Of a DNA stretch of 64,000 bases, positions 1 to 7,550 are shown in pieces. The notes beneath the pieces are model-generated. The model was not told the origin of the DNA. It searched no databases and worked only from the letters and a program-made list of their open reading frames with translations. Each line of letters begins with the position of its first letter. Position 1 is the first letter of the stretch. The position numbers and the translations under genes are program-made. The DNA comes from Pseudomonas avellanae BPIC 631. GTDB taxonomy: Bacteria > Pseudomonadota > Gammaproteobacteria > Pseudomonadales > Pseudomonadaceae. The stretch is taken from the NCBI RefSeq assembly GCF_000444135.1, contig NZ_ATDK01000240.1, positions 1 through 64,000 on the forward strand. The letters are read 5' to 3'.

Positions 1-28
1 AAGACGGCATACGATATCGGTCTCGGCA
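1..28. other. Illumina paired-end adapter remnant at contig edge
   Basis: These 28 bases match the internal part of the Illumina PE PCR primer 2.0 / P7 adapter (AAGACGGCATACGAGATCGG followed by TCTCGGCA) with a single mismatch at position 15. Translated in the dapE frame, protein similarity to DapE stops exactly here: after LCFAG the family has HTDVV, but this sequence gives AETDIV. This is a sequencing artefact left at the end of a draft contig, not genomic DNA. The adapter is recalled from knowledge, not from a search. Confidence 0.93.
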
Positions 29-243
29 CCGGCGAAACACAGCCCCGGGCCGTCGCCGGTGCCGTGAGTGGCCCAGAAATTATCGACGTCTTCGATGCGC
101 ATCGGCTCAAGCTTGAAGCCGGCATCGCCCAGGCGCTGCATCATCACCGTCTGGCAATCGGCATCGACCGGCGTGACCGATGGTCGGCGGATCAGGTCGC
201 AGGCAAGTTGGAGGGTGGGCGAGAGGTCGGCGGGGGCCGTCAT
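29..243 (-). CDS. dapE: Succinyl-diaminopimelate desuccinylase, N-terminal fragment (partial)
   Basis: DapE removes succinate from N-succinyl-LL-2,6-diaminopimelate in the lysine/meso-DAP pathway. It is a cytosolic dinuclear zinc M20-family enzyme. About 71 N-terminal residues are present ([13 protein letters not shown], then a [11 protein letters not shown] stretch and DNFWATHG). The gene is cut by the adapter sequence at the window edge just before the first metal-binding HTD motif, so the truncation is an assembly end and not a pseudogene. The ATG at 243 is preferred over the in-frame ATG at 249 because a GGAG lies 8 bases before it but only 2 before the other. In P. aeruginosa dapE is also next to ndvB. 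Confidence 0.9.
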
Positions 244-297
244 GTACATAACTCCGGTAGCAAGACTTTGGGCGCGAAAAGGCGGATATCTTAAAGC

Positions 298-321
298 AAA
301 ACGACGGCCTGGGGCCGTCGT
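298..321 (-). terminator. Rho-independent terminator of ndvB
   Basis: A perfect 9-bp stem (ACGACGGCC / GGCCGTCGT, 301-321) with a 3-base loop is followed on the minus strand by TTTT. It lies 22 bases beyond the ndvB stop and before dapE. A short T run on the other side means it could work in both directions. Confidence 0.75.
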
Positions 322-342
322 TTATCGTGCGCTGTGGATAGG

Positions 343-2856
343 TCAGGTTGTGGGCTGTGAAGGGCGGTTTGCCCGAGCCGACAGGATAGCCATGATGACT
401 GCCGCCAGGTAAGGGAGTGACTGTGCGCACAGCATTGCAATCCAGAAACCGGAATTCGTATCGATGTATGCCTTGTTTGTGAACAAAAGCACAATCGTGA
501 TCCAAGAGATCGCCAAGGTAGAGAGTTCTTCCCTTACATCGAGCAGGTTTTGTCCGATCCGGTTTGCAGAGGAATGTTTGGGCGTTCTGAAAAATGGCAT
601 CCCCGAGGTGACAAGGCCCGCCAGCACTGCCTTGCCCAGGGTCGGATAAAGCGCCATGCCGGCCAGTATCGCCGCCAGTGCCTCTTTGATGTTTGTGCTG
701 ACCACCTGCCGGTAGAGCACAACTATCTTGAGCGAGCGCAGGGCAAACATGAGTATCAATGGCGTAGAAAATATCCAGGGCAGAGGCCCGAAAGTCTCGG
801 GCTTAAGGATCATTACCATCGACCAGGCCAACGCGGCCAGCGTCAACAGATAATTCATTCCTTCTGCCATCCACGGCATCCACCCCGCAACGAAATGGTA
901 GCGTTGCATCGCGTTCAGGGACGCGCAATTTCCTGCAATCAGGCTTCCGGCGTGCCGCTTGACAATTTGCATAGCTCCATATGCCCAGCGATATCGTTGT
1001 TTCTTGAAGTCCATGAACGTATCGGGAGTCAGTCCTTTGCCATAGCTGGTAGCGGCGTAACCAGTGGAAAAACCATTTTCCAGCATACGCAGACCAAGTT
1101 CGGCATCTTCGCATATGCACCATTGCGCCCAGCCCAGCCGGTCCAGTGCTGATCGGCGGATTAGTGTCATGGTGCCGTGTTGAATGATTGCATCGTGATC
1201 GTTACGGATCACCATGCCGATGTTGAAAAAGCCTCGGTACTCGGCCTGACAGCAACGCTTGAACAGGCTTTCGTGACTGTCGCGATAATCCTGCGGTGAT
1301 TGAATGACTGCAACCTTGGGGTCCGTAAAGTGCGGGACCATATGCTTGAGCCACTGTCGATGGACGCAATAATCAGCGTCGACGACCGCTACCACCTCTG
1401 CGTCTTCAGCGGTATGTCTCAACAGGTAGTTAAGTGCACCTGCTTTGAATCCGGGAAGTGGATTGACATGAAAAAACCGGAACCGAGGGCCGAGCTGCTG
1501 ACAATATAGTTCGATAGGCTTCCAGATGGCCGGGTCCTGAGTGTTATTGTCGATGACCAGCACTTCAAAGTCCGGGTACTCCAGCTTTTGCAACGTGTCG
1601 AGAGTCCGTTTCACCATGTCCGCAGGTTCGTTGTAGCACGGGACATGCAGGGAAACTTTCGGGGCGGTGCCAACAGGGCAATGAAGGGGGTAGAAAGAGC
1701 GTGGGTCATCCGGTCCCCAGCAGGCTTCGAGGAACTCGTGCGTTTCGATACCTGTGTAAGTCAGTACGCAGGCAGCCCAGATAAAGGCAACAGGCAGCGC
1801 GAGCCAGACGGGCAGTGGCTGCGAGTAGTGCATGCCGAGCCCTGTCAATGCGTAACAAGCCAGAGCGATTATCAAGGCGCCTGAAGGCCACGATTCCGGT
1901 CTAAGGCGGGTGATAAGCCTGAGTAGTTCCGAAAGCACGTTGACCGGCATTTTTACCGGGCCGCTGACGTGCAGTTTTAATCTGCGCTTTGCATCGAATA
2001 AACCCCAATTAGGGCCGGGCAGGCCTTCTTCAGTCTTCCAGTGCTGGTCGAAGGCTTCTATCACATAATAGTCATAGCCGTGCTGATCGAGTAACGGAAT
2101 CTGGTTGCGCAGGTATATCGAGTGCTCTGCATCAGAGGTTGTCATCCGCCGCTTTGCAATGGCCCTGCTTGGCCAGCCAATCTCGGAAAGTATGAGGGGT
2201 TTGTCAGGGAATCTCGCTCTCAGTTCGTTCGCGTGTGCCAGAACGATCACGCTCGCGTCCAGCGCTGAAACGCCTTCCCAGAAAGGCAATATATGAGCCG
2301 CAATGAAGTCGACATGCCTGACGAGTTCCGGCGTCTCGTACCATTGTGTCCATATCTCGGAGGTCGAAACAGGCACATTGACGGCACGTCGTGCGGTCTG
2401 CAGATAGTGAATAAGCAGATCGATGGGAACATCATCACGAAACAGGACTTCATTTCCCAGGACCAGGCGTTGCACGCTGGAGTAACGGTTGGCGAGTTCG
2501 ATCCCTGCATTTATTTCCTCGATATTGTGCGTTTCATCCTCTGTTATCCACACGCCAAGCGTGACATTCATGCCCAGTGCTTCGGCGAGTTCAGGGATAT
2601 GCATCAATGTCCCTTCCACCGAGTAAGTTCTTATATTCCGTGTCATGCTTCGAAGTAGCAGCAGGTCTTCTCTTATCTGATCACGCGTCGGAAAAATCTG
2701 TTTGTAGGGGCTTTGGCCCGGTCGAAAAGGGGCGTAGGCCACGCCAGAGATCATTGCAGGCCAGTCGGGCGGATGATTGAGTCTGGTTTTGAACAGTTTT
2801 GCCGGCCACGTGCCTGCCTTGCCTGAATCTTTATTCATGTCTGAACTGTGCTCCAT
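343..2856 (-). CDS. ndvB: NdvB-like membrane beta-glucan synthase (GH17 + GT2 fusion)
   Basis: Predicted synthesis of (cyclic) beta-1,3-glucan from UDP-glucose at the inner membrane. Residues about 35-290 form a GH17 glucanase/transglucosylase domain with acid/base Glu in LGNEV (E136) and nucleophile Glu in LSEIGWPS (E225). Hydrophobic segments follow at about 325-370. A processive GT2 domain has VPCYNEP, VIDNN, VVDADY (DxD), ICEDAELG (ED) and QRYRW motifs, followed by several C-terminal membrane segments. The 837-aa length fits Pseudomonas NdvB (PA1163), which makes periplasmic glucans linked to biofilm-specific drug tolerance. The start is uncertain: the ATG at 2838 (MNKDSG) is the alternative. 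Location next to dapE agrees with PA1162-PA1163. Confidence 0.85.
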   Translation of the reverse strand: MEHSSDMNKDSGKAGTWPAKLFKTRLNHPPDWPAMISGVAYAPFRPGQSPYKQIFPTRDQIREDLLLLRSMTRNIRTYSVEGTLMHIPELAEALGMNVTLGVWITEDETHNIEEINAGIELANRYSSVQRLVLGNEVLFRDDVPIDLLIHYLQTARRAVNVPVSTSEIWTQWYETPELVRHVDFIAAHILPFWEGVSALDASVIVLAHANELRARFPDKPLILSEIGWPSRAIAKRRMTTSDAEHSIYLRNQIPLLDQHGYDYYVIEAFDQHWKTEEGLPGPNWGLFDAKRRLKLHVSGPVKMPVNVLSELLRLITRLRPESWPSGALIIALACYALTGLGMHYSQPLPVWLALPVAFIWAACVLTYTGIETHEFLEACWGPDDPRSFYPLHCPVGTAPKVSLHVPCYNEPADMVKRTLDTLQKLEYPDFEVLVIDNNTQDPAIWKPIELYCQQLGPRFRFFHVNPLPGFKAGALNYLLRHTAEDAEVVAVVDADYCVHRQWLKHMVPHFTDPKVAVIQSPQDYRDSHESLFKRCCQAEYRGFFNIGMVIRNDHDAIIQHGTMTLIRRSALDRLGWAQWCICEDAELGLRMLENGFSTGYAATSYGKGLTPDTFMDFKKQRYRWAYGAMQIVKRHAGSLIAGNCASLNAMQRYHFVAGWMPWMAEGMNYLLTLAALAWSMVMILKPETFGPLPWIFSTPLILMFALRSLKIVVLYRQVVSTNIKEALAAILAGMALYPTLGKAVLAGLVTSGMPFFRTPKHSSANRIGQNLLDVREELSTLAISWITIVLLFTNKAYIDTNSGFWIAMLCAQSLPYLAAVIMAILSARANRPSQPTT

Positions 2857-3037
2857 GCGGTGTATCGATATCGCGACTTCCTGTCGCGTCTATTAACCCT
2901 AGCGGCATTGAGGTGCCAGGTGGTGCCGGCACTTAGACTCTTTTCTGCGTTGTCGCTGCTAAACAAAGGTTTTTTGCACCGTCAGCGCTGATCGCGACTG
3001 GGCAATAAGCCGGGTGTCTTAACCCTCGACAACCCCC

Positions 3038-3043
3038 TATAAT
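3038..3043 (+). promoter_or_regulatory. Candidate -10 element of tcdA
   Basis: A perfect TATAAT hexamer 27 bases before the tcdA ATG. No good -35 hexamer is visible at 16-18 bases upstream. The 213-bp ndvB-tcdA divergent gap (2857-3069) shows nothing else I can name. Confidence 0.4.
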
Positions 3044-3069
3044 GCGCGCCGGTTTTCGGGGTATTGATC

Positions 3070-3900
3070 ATGAGCACAGACGATCCACGTTTCGCAGGCA
3101 TTGCCCGTTTGTATGGCATTGAGGGGCTGGCACGCCTGCGCGCGGCTCATGTAGCGATCGTTGGCATCGGCGGCGTGGGCTCGTGGGCTGCGGAAGCCAT
3201 GGCGCGCAGTGGCGTTGGCGAGATTTCGCTGTTTGACATGGACGACGTCTGTGTCAGCAACAGCAACCGCCAGTTGCACGCGCTGGACACGACCGTTGGG
3301 CGGCCCAAGGTCGAGGTGATGGCCGAGCGCATCCGGGCGATCAACCCTGATTGCGTTGTGCATGCGGTGTCTGATTTCGTGACGCGCGACACGATGGCCG
3401 AGTGCATCACCCCGGACATGGACTTTGTGATCGACTGCATCGACAGCGTCAATGCCAAGGCTGCGCTGATCTCCTGGTGCAAACGACGCAAGATTCAAAT
3501 GGTCACCACCGGCGGGGCGGGCGGGCAGATCGACCCGACGCTGATCCAGATCGCTGACCTGAACCGCACGTTCAATGACCCGCTGGCTTCCAAGGTGCGT
3601 TCCACTTTGCGTCGCGACTACGGCTTTTCACGCACCCCGAACCGCCACTACAGCGTGCCTTGCGTGTTTTCCACCGAGCAACTGCGCTACCCGAAGCCTG
3701 ACGGCAGCATTTGTCTGGAAAAGAAGTTCATCGGTGATGGTGTCAAGCTGGACTGCGCCGGTGGCTTTGGTGCGGTCATGATGGTCACCGCCACGTTCGG
3801 CATGGTCGCCGCCACTCGCGCCGTCGACAAACTGGTTGCCGGCACACGGCGGCCGTCCGAACGTGCAAAACCGGCGGCTGTTGCGGCTGATCAGGCTTGA
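3070..3900 (+). CDS. tcdA: tRNA threonylcarbamoyladenosine dehydratase TcdA
   Basis: An E1-like (ThiF/MoeB) ATP-dependent enzyme that converts t6A37 of ANN-decoding tRNAs to the cyclic ct6A form. The nucleotide-binding loop is at residues 32-38 (GIGGVGS), with the LFDMDDV acidic strand and the N-R-Q (SNRQLHA) segment typical of the family. It has 276 aa. ATG 3070 is chosen over TTG 3064 because a GGGG stretch lies 8 bases upstream. It converges on csdE, which with csdA supplies sulfur acceptors and is physically and functionally linked to TcdA (CsdL) in E. coli. The two 3' ends overlap by 10 bases. Confidence 0.93.
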   Translation: MSTDDPRFAGIARLYGIEGLARLRAAHVAIVGIGGVGSWAAEAMARSGVGEISLFDMDDVCVSNSNRQLHALDTTVGRPKVEVMAERIRAINPDCVVHAVSDFVTRDTMAECITPDMDFVIDCIDSVNAKAALISWCKRRKIQMVTTGGAGGQIDPTLIQIADLNRTFNDPLASKVRSTLRRDYGFSRTPNRHYSVPCVFSTEQLRYPKPDGSICLEKKFIGDGVKLDCAGGFGAVMMVTATFGMVAATRAVDKLVAGTRRPSERAKPAAVAADQA

Positions 3901-4298
3901 GTCAATTCACGCATCTTCTGCAGCACGGCATTCAGGCCGTTGCTGCGCGAAGGTGAAAGCTGGCGTCCGAGGCCCAGTTGATTGAACCAGTCAGGCAAGT
4001 CCACGGCTTGCAACTCCTGGGCTGACAGCCCGTTCACGCGGGCGAGCAGCAGCGCCACCAGCCCGCGAATCAGCCTTGCGTCGCTGCTGGCCCGAAAGCG
4101 CCAGCCATCGGTGCCGATCTCGCCAGTCAGCCATACTTTGCTTTCACAGCCATGCACCAGATGCTCGTCCGATTTCTCGGCGTCGCTTAGGGGCGGCAGA
4201 CGGTCGCCCCATTGCATGAGCAGGCGCGCGCGCTGTTCCCAACTCTGCGGTTGCGCGAAAGTTTCCAGAGCGGTCCGGGCCTGCGCAGGAAGACTCAT
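3891..4298 (-). CDS. csdE: SufE-like sulfur acceptor CsdE
   Basis: Accepts persulfide sulfur from the cysteine desulfurase CsdA. It has 135 aa and belongs to the SufE fold family. The acceptor cysteine is C51 in LVHGCESKVW, and a DWFNQLGLGRQLSPSRSNGL motif near the C terminus is also conserved. Its ATG overlaps the csdA stop by 4 bases (ATGA), so the pair is translationally coupled. Its 3' end overlaps that of the convergent tcdA by 10 bases. Confidence 0.93.
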   Translation of the reverse strand: MSLPAQARTALETFAQPQSWEQRARLLMQWGDRLPPLSDAEKSDEHLVHGCESKVWLTGEIGTDGWRFRASSDARLIRGLVALLLARVNGLSAQELQAVDLPDWFNQLGLGRQLSPSRSNGLNAVLQKMRELTQA

Positions 4299-5500
4299 CG
4301 AAGCAGCTCCAGCGCCTGATCCAGTGCGCTGAAGAACCGCAGCAGGTCATCCGAATCGTTGTACAGCGCCAATGAAACCCGAATTGCGCCAGGCAAGCCG
4401 AGCGTCTCGAGCAGCGGCATCGCGCAATGATGACCCGCGCGCACGGCGACGCCCTGTTCGGTCAGTAAATGGGCAAGATCGGCATTGTGTACGCCGTCCA
4501 CGACAAAGCTGACCAATGCCAGGTCCGGAGCGCCCAGCAGTTGTATACCATCGCGCTGTTGCAAGCCTTCCAGCAAGCGGCGGTGCAGCCCGGCTTCGTG
4601 TTCAGCGACCGCCTGATGATCGAGGCTGTCCAGATAGCCCAGCGTGGCACCCAGGCCGATCACGCTGGCGATGGGCGGCGTGCCCGCCTCGAAGCCCAGC
4701 GGTGCAGGGCGAAATTTTGCGTGCTGGTAGTCGGCAGTCAGCACCATTTCTCCGCCGAACTGCCAGTGCGTCAGGCTCGGCAACGCGTCGTTGCGCCCGT
4801 ACAGCACGCCGAGTCCTTCCGGGCCATAAAGCTTGTGGCTGGAAAATACATAGAAGTCACAGCCCAGTGCCGTCACGTCATGACGACCATGAACTACGCC
4901 TTGCGAGCCGTCCACTACCGTCAGTGCACCTTGTGCTTTAGCCAGGGCGATCAGGCGCGCCAGCGGTTGCCAGGTGCCGAGCACATTGGAAAGCTGGCTG
5001 ACCGCTAGCAGGCGCGTGCGTGGCCCTATAAGGCTGGCTGCGGCGTCAAGGTCAATCACGCCGTCGAGGTCAAGCGGCAGAATCACCAGTTTCAGGTCGC
5101 GGCGCTGAGCCAGTTGCTGCCATGGCAACAGGTTGGCGTGGTGTTCCAGAGCGCTGATGGCGATCTCGTCGCCCGCGGTAAATTCATGCTCCAGCCCGTA
5201 GGCGAGCAGGTTCAGCGCAGAAGTGGCACCGTGGGTGAAGATGATCTGCCCGCTTTCGCCAGCATTAAGCCAGTGGGCAGCCTTGATGCGGCTGGCCTCG
5301 AACGCCTGGGTAGCGTGCGCGCCTGGCAAATGCTGGGCGCGATGTACATTGGCGGCACCGTTGGTGTAGTAATGAGTCAGGGCATCAATCAGCGCCTGCG
5401 GTTTTTGCGTGGTAGCGGCGTTGTCCAGATACGTCTGGCCTTGCCTTTGCAGTGCGGCGATGGCCGGAAAATCGGCGCGCCAGGGAGAGAGGAGGGGCAT
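4295..5500 (-). CDS. csdA: Cysteine desulfurase CsdA (SufS-like, class V aminotransferase fold)
   Basis: A PLP enzyme that converts L-cysteine to alanine and transfers the sulfur to its own cysteine and then to CsdE. The 401-aa protein has the PLP-contacting SALEHHANLLPW segment, VVDGSQGVVH, the Schiff-base lysine K223 in SSHKLYGPEG, and the active cysteine C359 in RAGHHCAMP. ATG 5500 (MPLLSPW) is preferred over a TTG at 5530. The ribosome binding site is weak. The csdA-csdE pair opposite tcdA repeats the E. coli csdA-csdE-csdL linkage. Confidence 0.92.
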   Translation of the reverse strand: MPLLSPWRADFPAIAALQRQGQTYLDNAATTQKPQALIDALTHYYTNGAANVHRAQHLPGAHATQAFEASRIKAAHWLNAGESGQIIFTHGATSALNLLAYGLEHEFTAGDEIAISALEHHANLLPWQQLAQRRDLKLVILPLDLDGVIDLDAAASLIGPRTRLLAVSQLSNVLGTWQPLARLIALAKAQGALTVVDGSQGVVHGRHDVTALGCDFYVFSSHKLYGPEGLGVLYGRNDALPSLTHWQFGGEMVLTADYQHAKFRPAPLGFEAGTPPIASVIGLGATLGYLDSLDHQAVAEHEAGLHRRLLEGLQQRDGIQLLGAPDLALVSFVVDGVHNADLAHLLTEQGVAVRAGHHCAMPLLETLGLPGAIRVSLALYNDSDDLLRFFSALDQALELLR

Positions 5501-5560
5501 TGTTCGTCCAGACTGTGGGGGCGGACTCAATGCTTGATAGCGTTGAGTCCGCGCACAGCA

Positions 5561-6595
5561 TCAGTTATGAGCGTGCAGTGCTTCGTTCAGCTCGATGGCC
5601 GACTTGTGGGTTTTACATTCCACGGCGCCGGTCTGCGAGTTGCGACGGAACAGCAGATCATTTTGACCCGCCAGCTCGCGGGCCTTGACGATCTTGACCA
5701 GCGCGTTGTTTTCATCGAGCAGCGCGACCTTGGTGCCTGCGGTCACGTACAGGCCCGATTCAACGGTGTTGCGATCGCCCAACGGGATGCCGATACCGGC
5801 GTTGGCACCGATCAGGCAGCCTTCGCCGACCTTGATGATGATGTTGCCACCACCGGACAACGTGCCCATGGTCGAGCAACCGCCGCCCAGGTCCGAGCCC
5901 TTGCCGACGAATACGCCTGCGGAAACGCGGCCTTCGATCATGCCCGGGCCTTCGGTGCCGCCATTGAAGTTGACGAAGCCTTCGTGCATCACGGTGGTGC
6001 CTTCGCCGATGTAGGCACCCAGGCGCACGCGAGCGCTGTCGGCGATGCGCACGCCACTTGGCACGACGTAGTCGGTCATTTTCGGAAATTTATCGACCGA
6101 GAACACTTCCAGCAGCTCGCCCTTGAGGCGTGCTTCAAGTTGGCGTTCGGCCAGCTCGGCCAGATCAACCGCGCCCTGACTGGTCCAGGCAACGTTAGGC
6201 AGCAGCGGGAAGATACCCGCCAGATTCAGGCCGTGCGGCTTGACCAGGCGATGCGACAGCAGATGCAGCTTTAGGTACGCCTCGGGAGTCGATGTCAGTG
6301 TTGCGTCTTCAGCCAGCAGCGTCGCAACCAGTGGCTTCTGGCTTTCAGCCAGGCGAGTCAGCAGTGCGGCCTGGGTCGCGTCTACCGGTTTTACCGCTTC
6401 GGCCAGCTTGTAAGCCATATCGACGTTGAAGGTGATCGCCTTGTTGCCGTCTGTGTAACCCAGAACAGGTGCGATGGCCGCGACCAGCGCTGCCGACGGG
6501 TTGATCAATGGCTGGGCGTAGAACACTTCCAGCCACGCGCCTTGACGATTTTGAGTGCCGACGCCGAAGGCCAGGCTGAACAGAGTAGTGGACAT
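5561..6595 (-). CDS. dapD: 2,3,4,5-tetrahydropyridine-2,6-dicarboxylate N-succinyltransferase
   Basis: Succinylates tetrahydrodipicolinate using succinyl-CoA, the step that commits flux to the succinylase branch of DAP/lysine synthesis. The 344-aa protein is the longer Pseudomonas-type DapD. Its C-terminal half carries the left-handed beta-helix hexapeptide pattern (RLGAYIGEGTTVMHEGFVNF, then GRVSAGVFVGKGSDLGGG, then NAGIGIPLGD). ATG 6595 (MSTTLFS) has AGAGGT about 7 bases upstream. It lies 60 bases upstream of csdA on the same strand. Confidence 0.95.
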   Translation of the reverse strand: MSTTLFSLAFGVGTQNRQGAWLEVFYAQPLINPSAALVAAIAPVLGYTDGNKAITFNVDMAYKLAEAVKPVDATQAALLTRLAESQKPLVATLLAEDATLTSTPEAYLKLHLLSHRLVKPHGLNLAGIFPLLPNVAWTSQGAVDLAELAERQLEARLKGELLEVFSVDKFPKMTDYVVPSGVRIADSARVRLGAYIGEGTTVMHEGFVNFNGGTEGPGMIEGRVSAGVFVGKGSDLGGGCSTMGTLSGGGNIIIKVGEGCLIGANAGIGIPLGDRNTVESGLYVTAGTKVALLDENNALVKIVKARELAGQNDLLFRRNSQTGAVECKTHKSAIELNEALHAHN

Positions 6596-6642
6596 GCAAA
6601 TACCTCTTAGCTTTATCAAGGGGCTTTCAGAAGCGCTTGGGC

Positions 6643-6990
6643 TTACTGTAAAGCCGCTGCATACAGGTCAGGTTTGAAGCCGATCAGGGTTTTATTGCCC
6701 AGATCAAACACCGGGCGCTTGATCATGGACGGCTGCGCGAGCATCAGTTCGACGGCTTTCGCTTGGTCGAGATCGGCCTTTTGTCCGTCATCGAGCTTGC
6801 GAAACGTAGTGCCGGCGCGGTTCAGTACGACCTGCCATCCATGTTCATCGCACCATTGCGTCAGGTGTTCGCGATCAATGGCCTGTGTCTTGTAATCATG
6901 AAATTCGTAGCTCACGGAATGCTCGTCGAGCCAGGTACGGGCTTTTTTCATCGTGTCGCAGGCTTTGATGCCAAACAGAGTGTAAGTCAT
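6643..6990 (-). CDS. ArsC/Spx-family thioredoxin-fold protein (YffB-like)
   Basis: A 115-aa thioredoxin-fold protein of the ArsC/YffB group, thought to be a glutathione-dependent reductase. It has one N-terminal cysteine in GIKACDTMKKA (C11), no second CxxC cysteine, the NRAGTTFRKL helix and the PSMIKRPVFD arginine loop near the C terminus. ATG 6990 (MTYTLFG) is chosen over a longer frame by family length. It is 47 bases upstream of dapD on the same strand, the same arrangement as in P. aeruginosa. The physiological substrate is not known. Confidence 0.82.
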   Translation of the reverse strand: MTYTLFGIKACDTMKKARTWLDEHSVSYEFHDYKTQAIDREHLTQWCDEHGWQVVLNRAGTTFRKLDDGQKADLDQAKAVELMLAQPSMIKRPVFDLGNKTLIGFKPDLYAAALQ

Positions 6991-7222
6991 TGTTTTAAGG
7001 CGGGGTGGCTGATCTTGCTCGATACTCCCCACTGCTTCTCCTTGCAATTTAGCCGGACATTATGCCACGTCATTCGACTCAACGCTGCGCTGCGTGGATC
7101 TGGCGTCGGAATGAGCATAGGTAACATCAATAACTATCATTAAGAAAGTTTCACCGTCATCAGCTTGAGTGATAAGCCGCGTCGGATAATGATGACGTTC
7201 AACTTTAATACTGGGTCGCGTT

Positions 7223-7453
7223 ATGTCTGAACAAGATAAGAAGCGTCAGGAGGCGCTTGTCCGGCAGCGCTATTACAGGGAACGTCAGCGTGCCGAGGGC
7301 TTCAAGCAGAGCACTATCTGGATTCACGCCCAGGCCGAGGTGGAGGGCAGGCTGGCAGCGCGCGAAGGCAAACCGCTGATGCCCATGCAATCCCACGACC
7401 CCGTAAGCTGGGCGGTCGGGTGGGTGGCGGAAAGGATGCGAACCCGCCAGTAA
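7223..7453 (+). CDS. Small basic protein, function unknown
   Basis: A 76-aa protein rich in Arg, Gln and Glu. Residues 6-28 (RQEALVRQRYYRERQRAEG) look like a charged amphipathic helix, followed by the short strand-like KQSTIWIHA. The order loosely resembles ribbon-helix-helix DNA-binding proteins, but no family is recognised. Codon use is like the neighbouring genes. The ribosome binding site is weak. It is the only plus-strand gene between tcdA and rpsB. Confidence 0.6.
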   Translation: MSEQDKKRQEALVRQRYYRERQRAEGFKQSTIWIHAQAEVEGRLAAREGKPLMPMQSHDPVSWAVGWVAERMRTRQ

Positions 7454-7474
7454 CCCTGGGTTTACAGAAGCCGT

Positions 7475-7508
7475 CGCGCCACACTTCACTGATGGAAGTA
7501 CGTGGCGC
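7475..7508 (+). terminator. Possible stem-loop after the 76-aa gene
   Basis: An imperfect inverted repeat (GCGCCACACTTC ... GGAAGTACGTGGCGC) lies about 20 bases after the stop at 7453. There is no U run, so intrinsic termination is doubtful. Confidence 0.3.
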
Positions 7509-7550
7509 TTGATTGCTTGCAGGTTGTTGCTGTCAGTCTCACAGATTCAT

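Noticed and set aside
343..2856. Cellulose synthase (BcsA) for the large glycosyltransferase
   Set aside because: No PilZ domain and no bcs neighbours; the GH17 domain points to beta-glucan synthesis.
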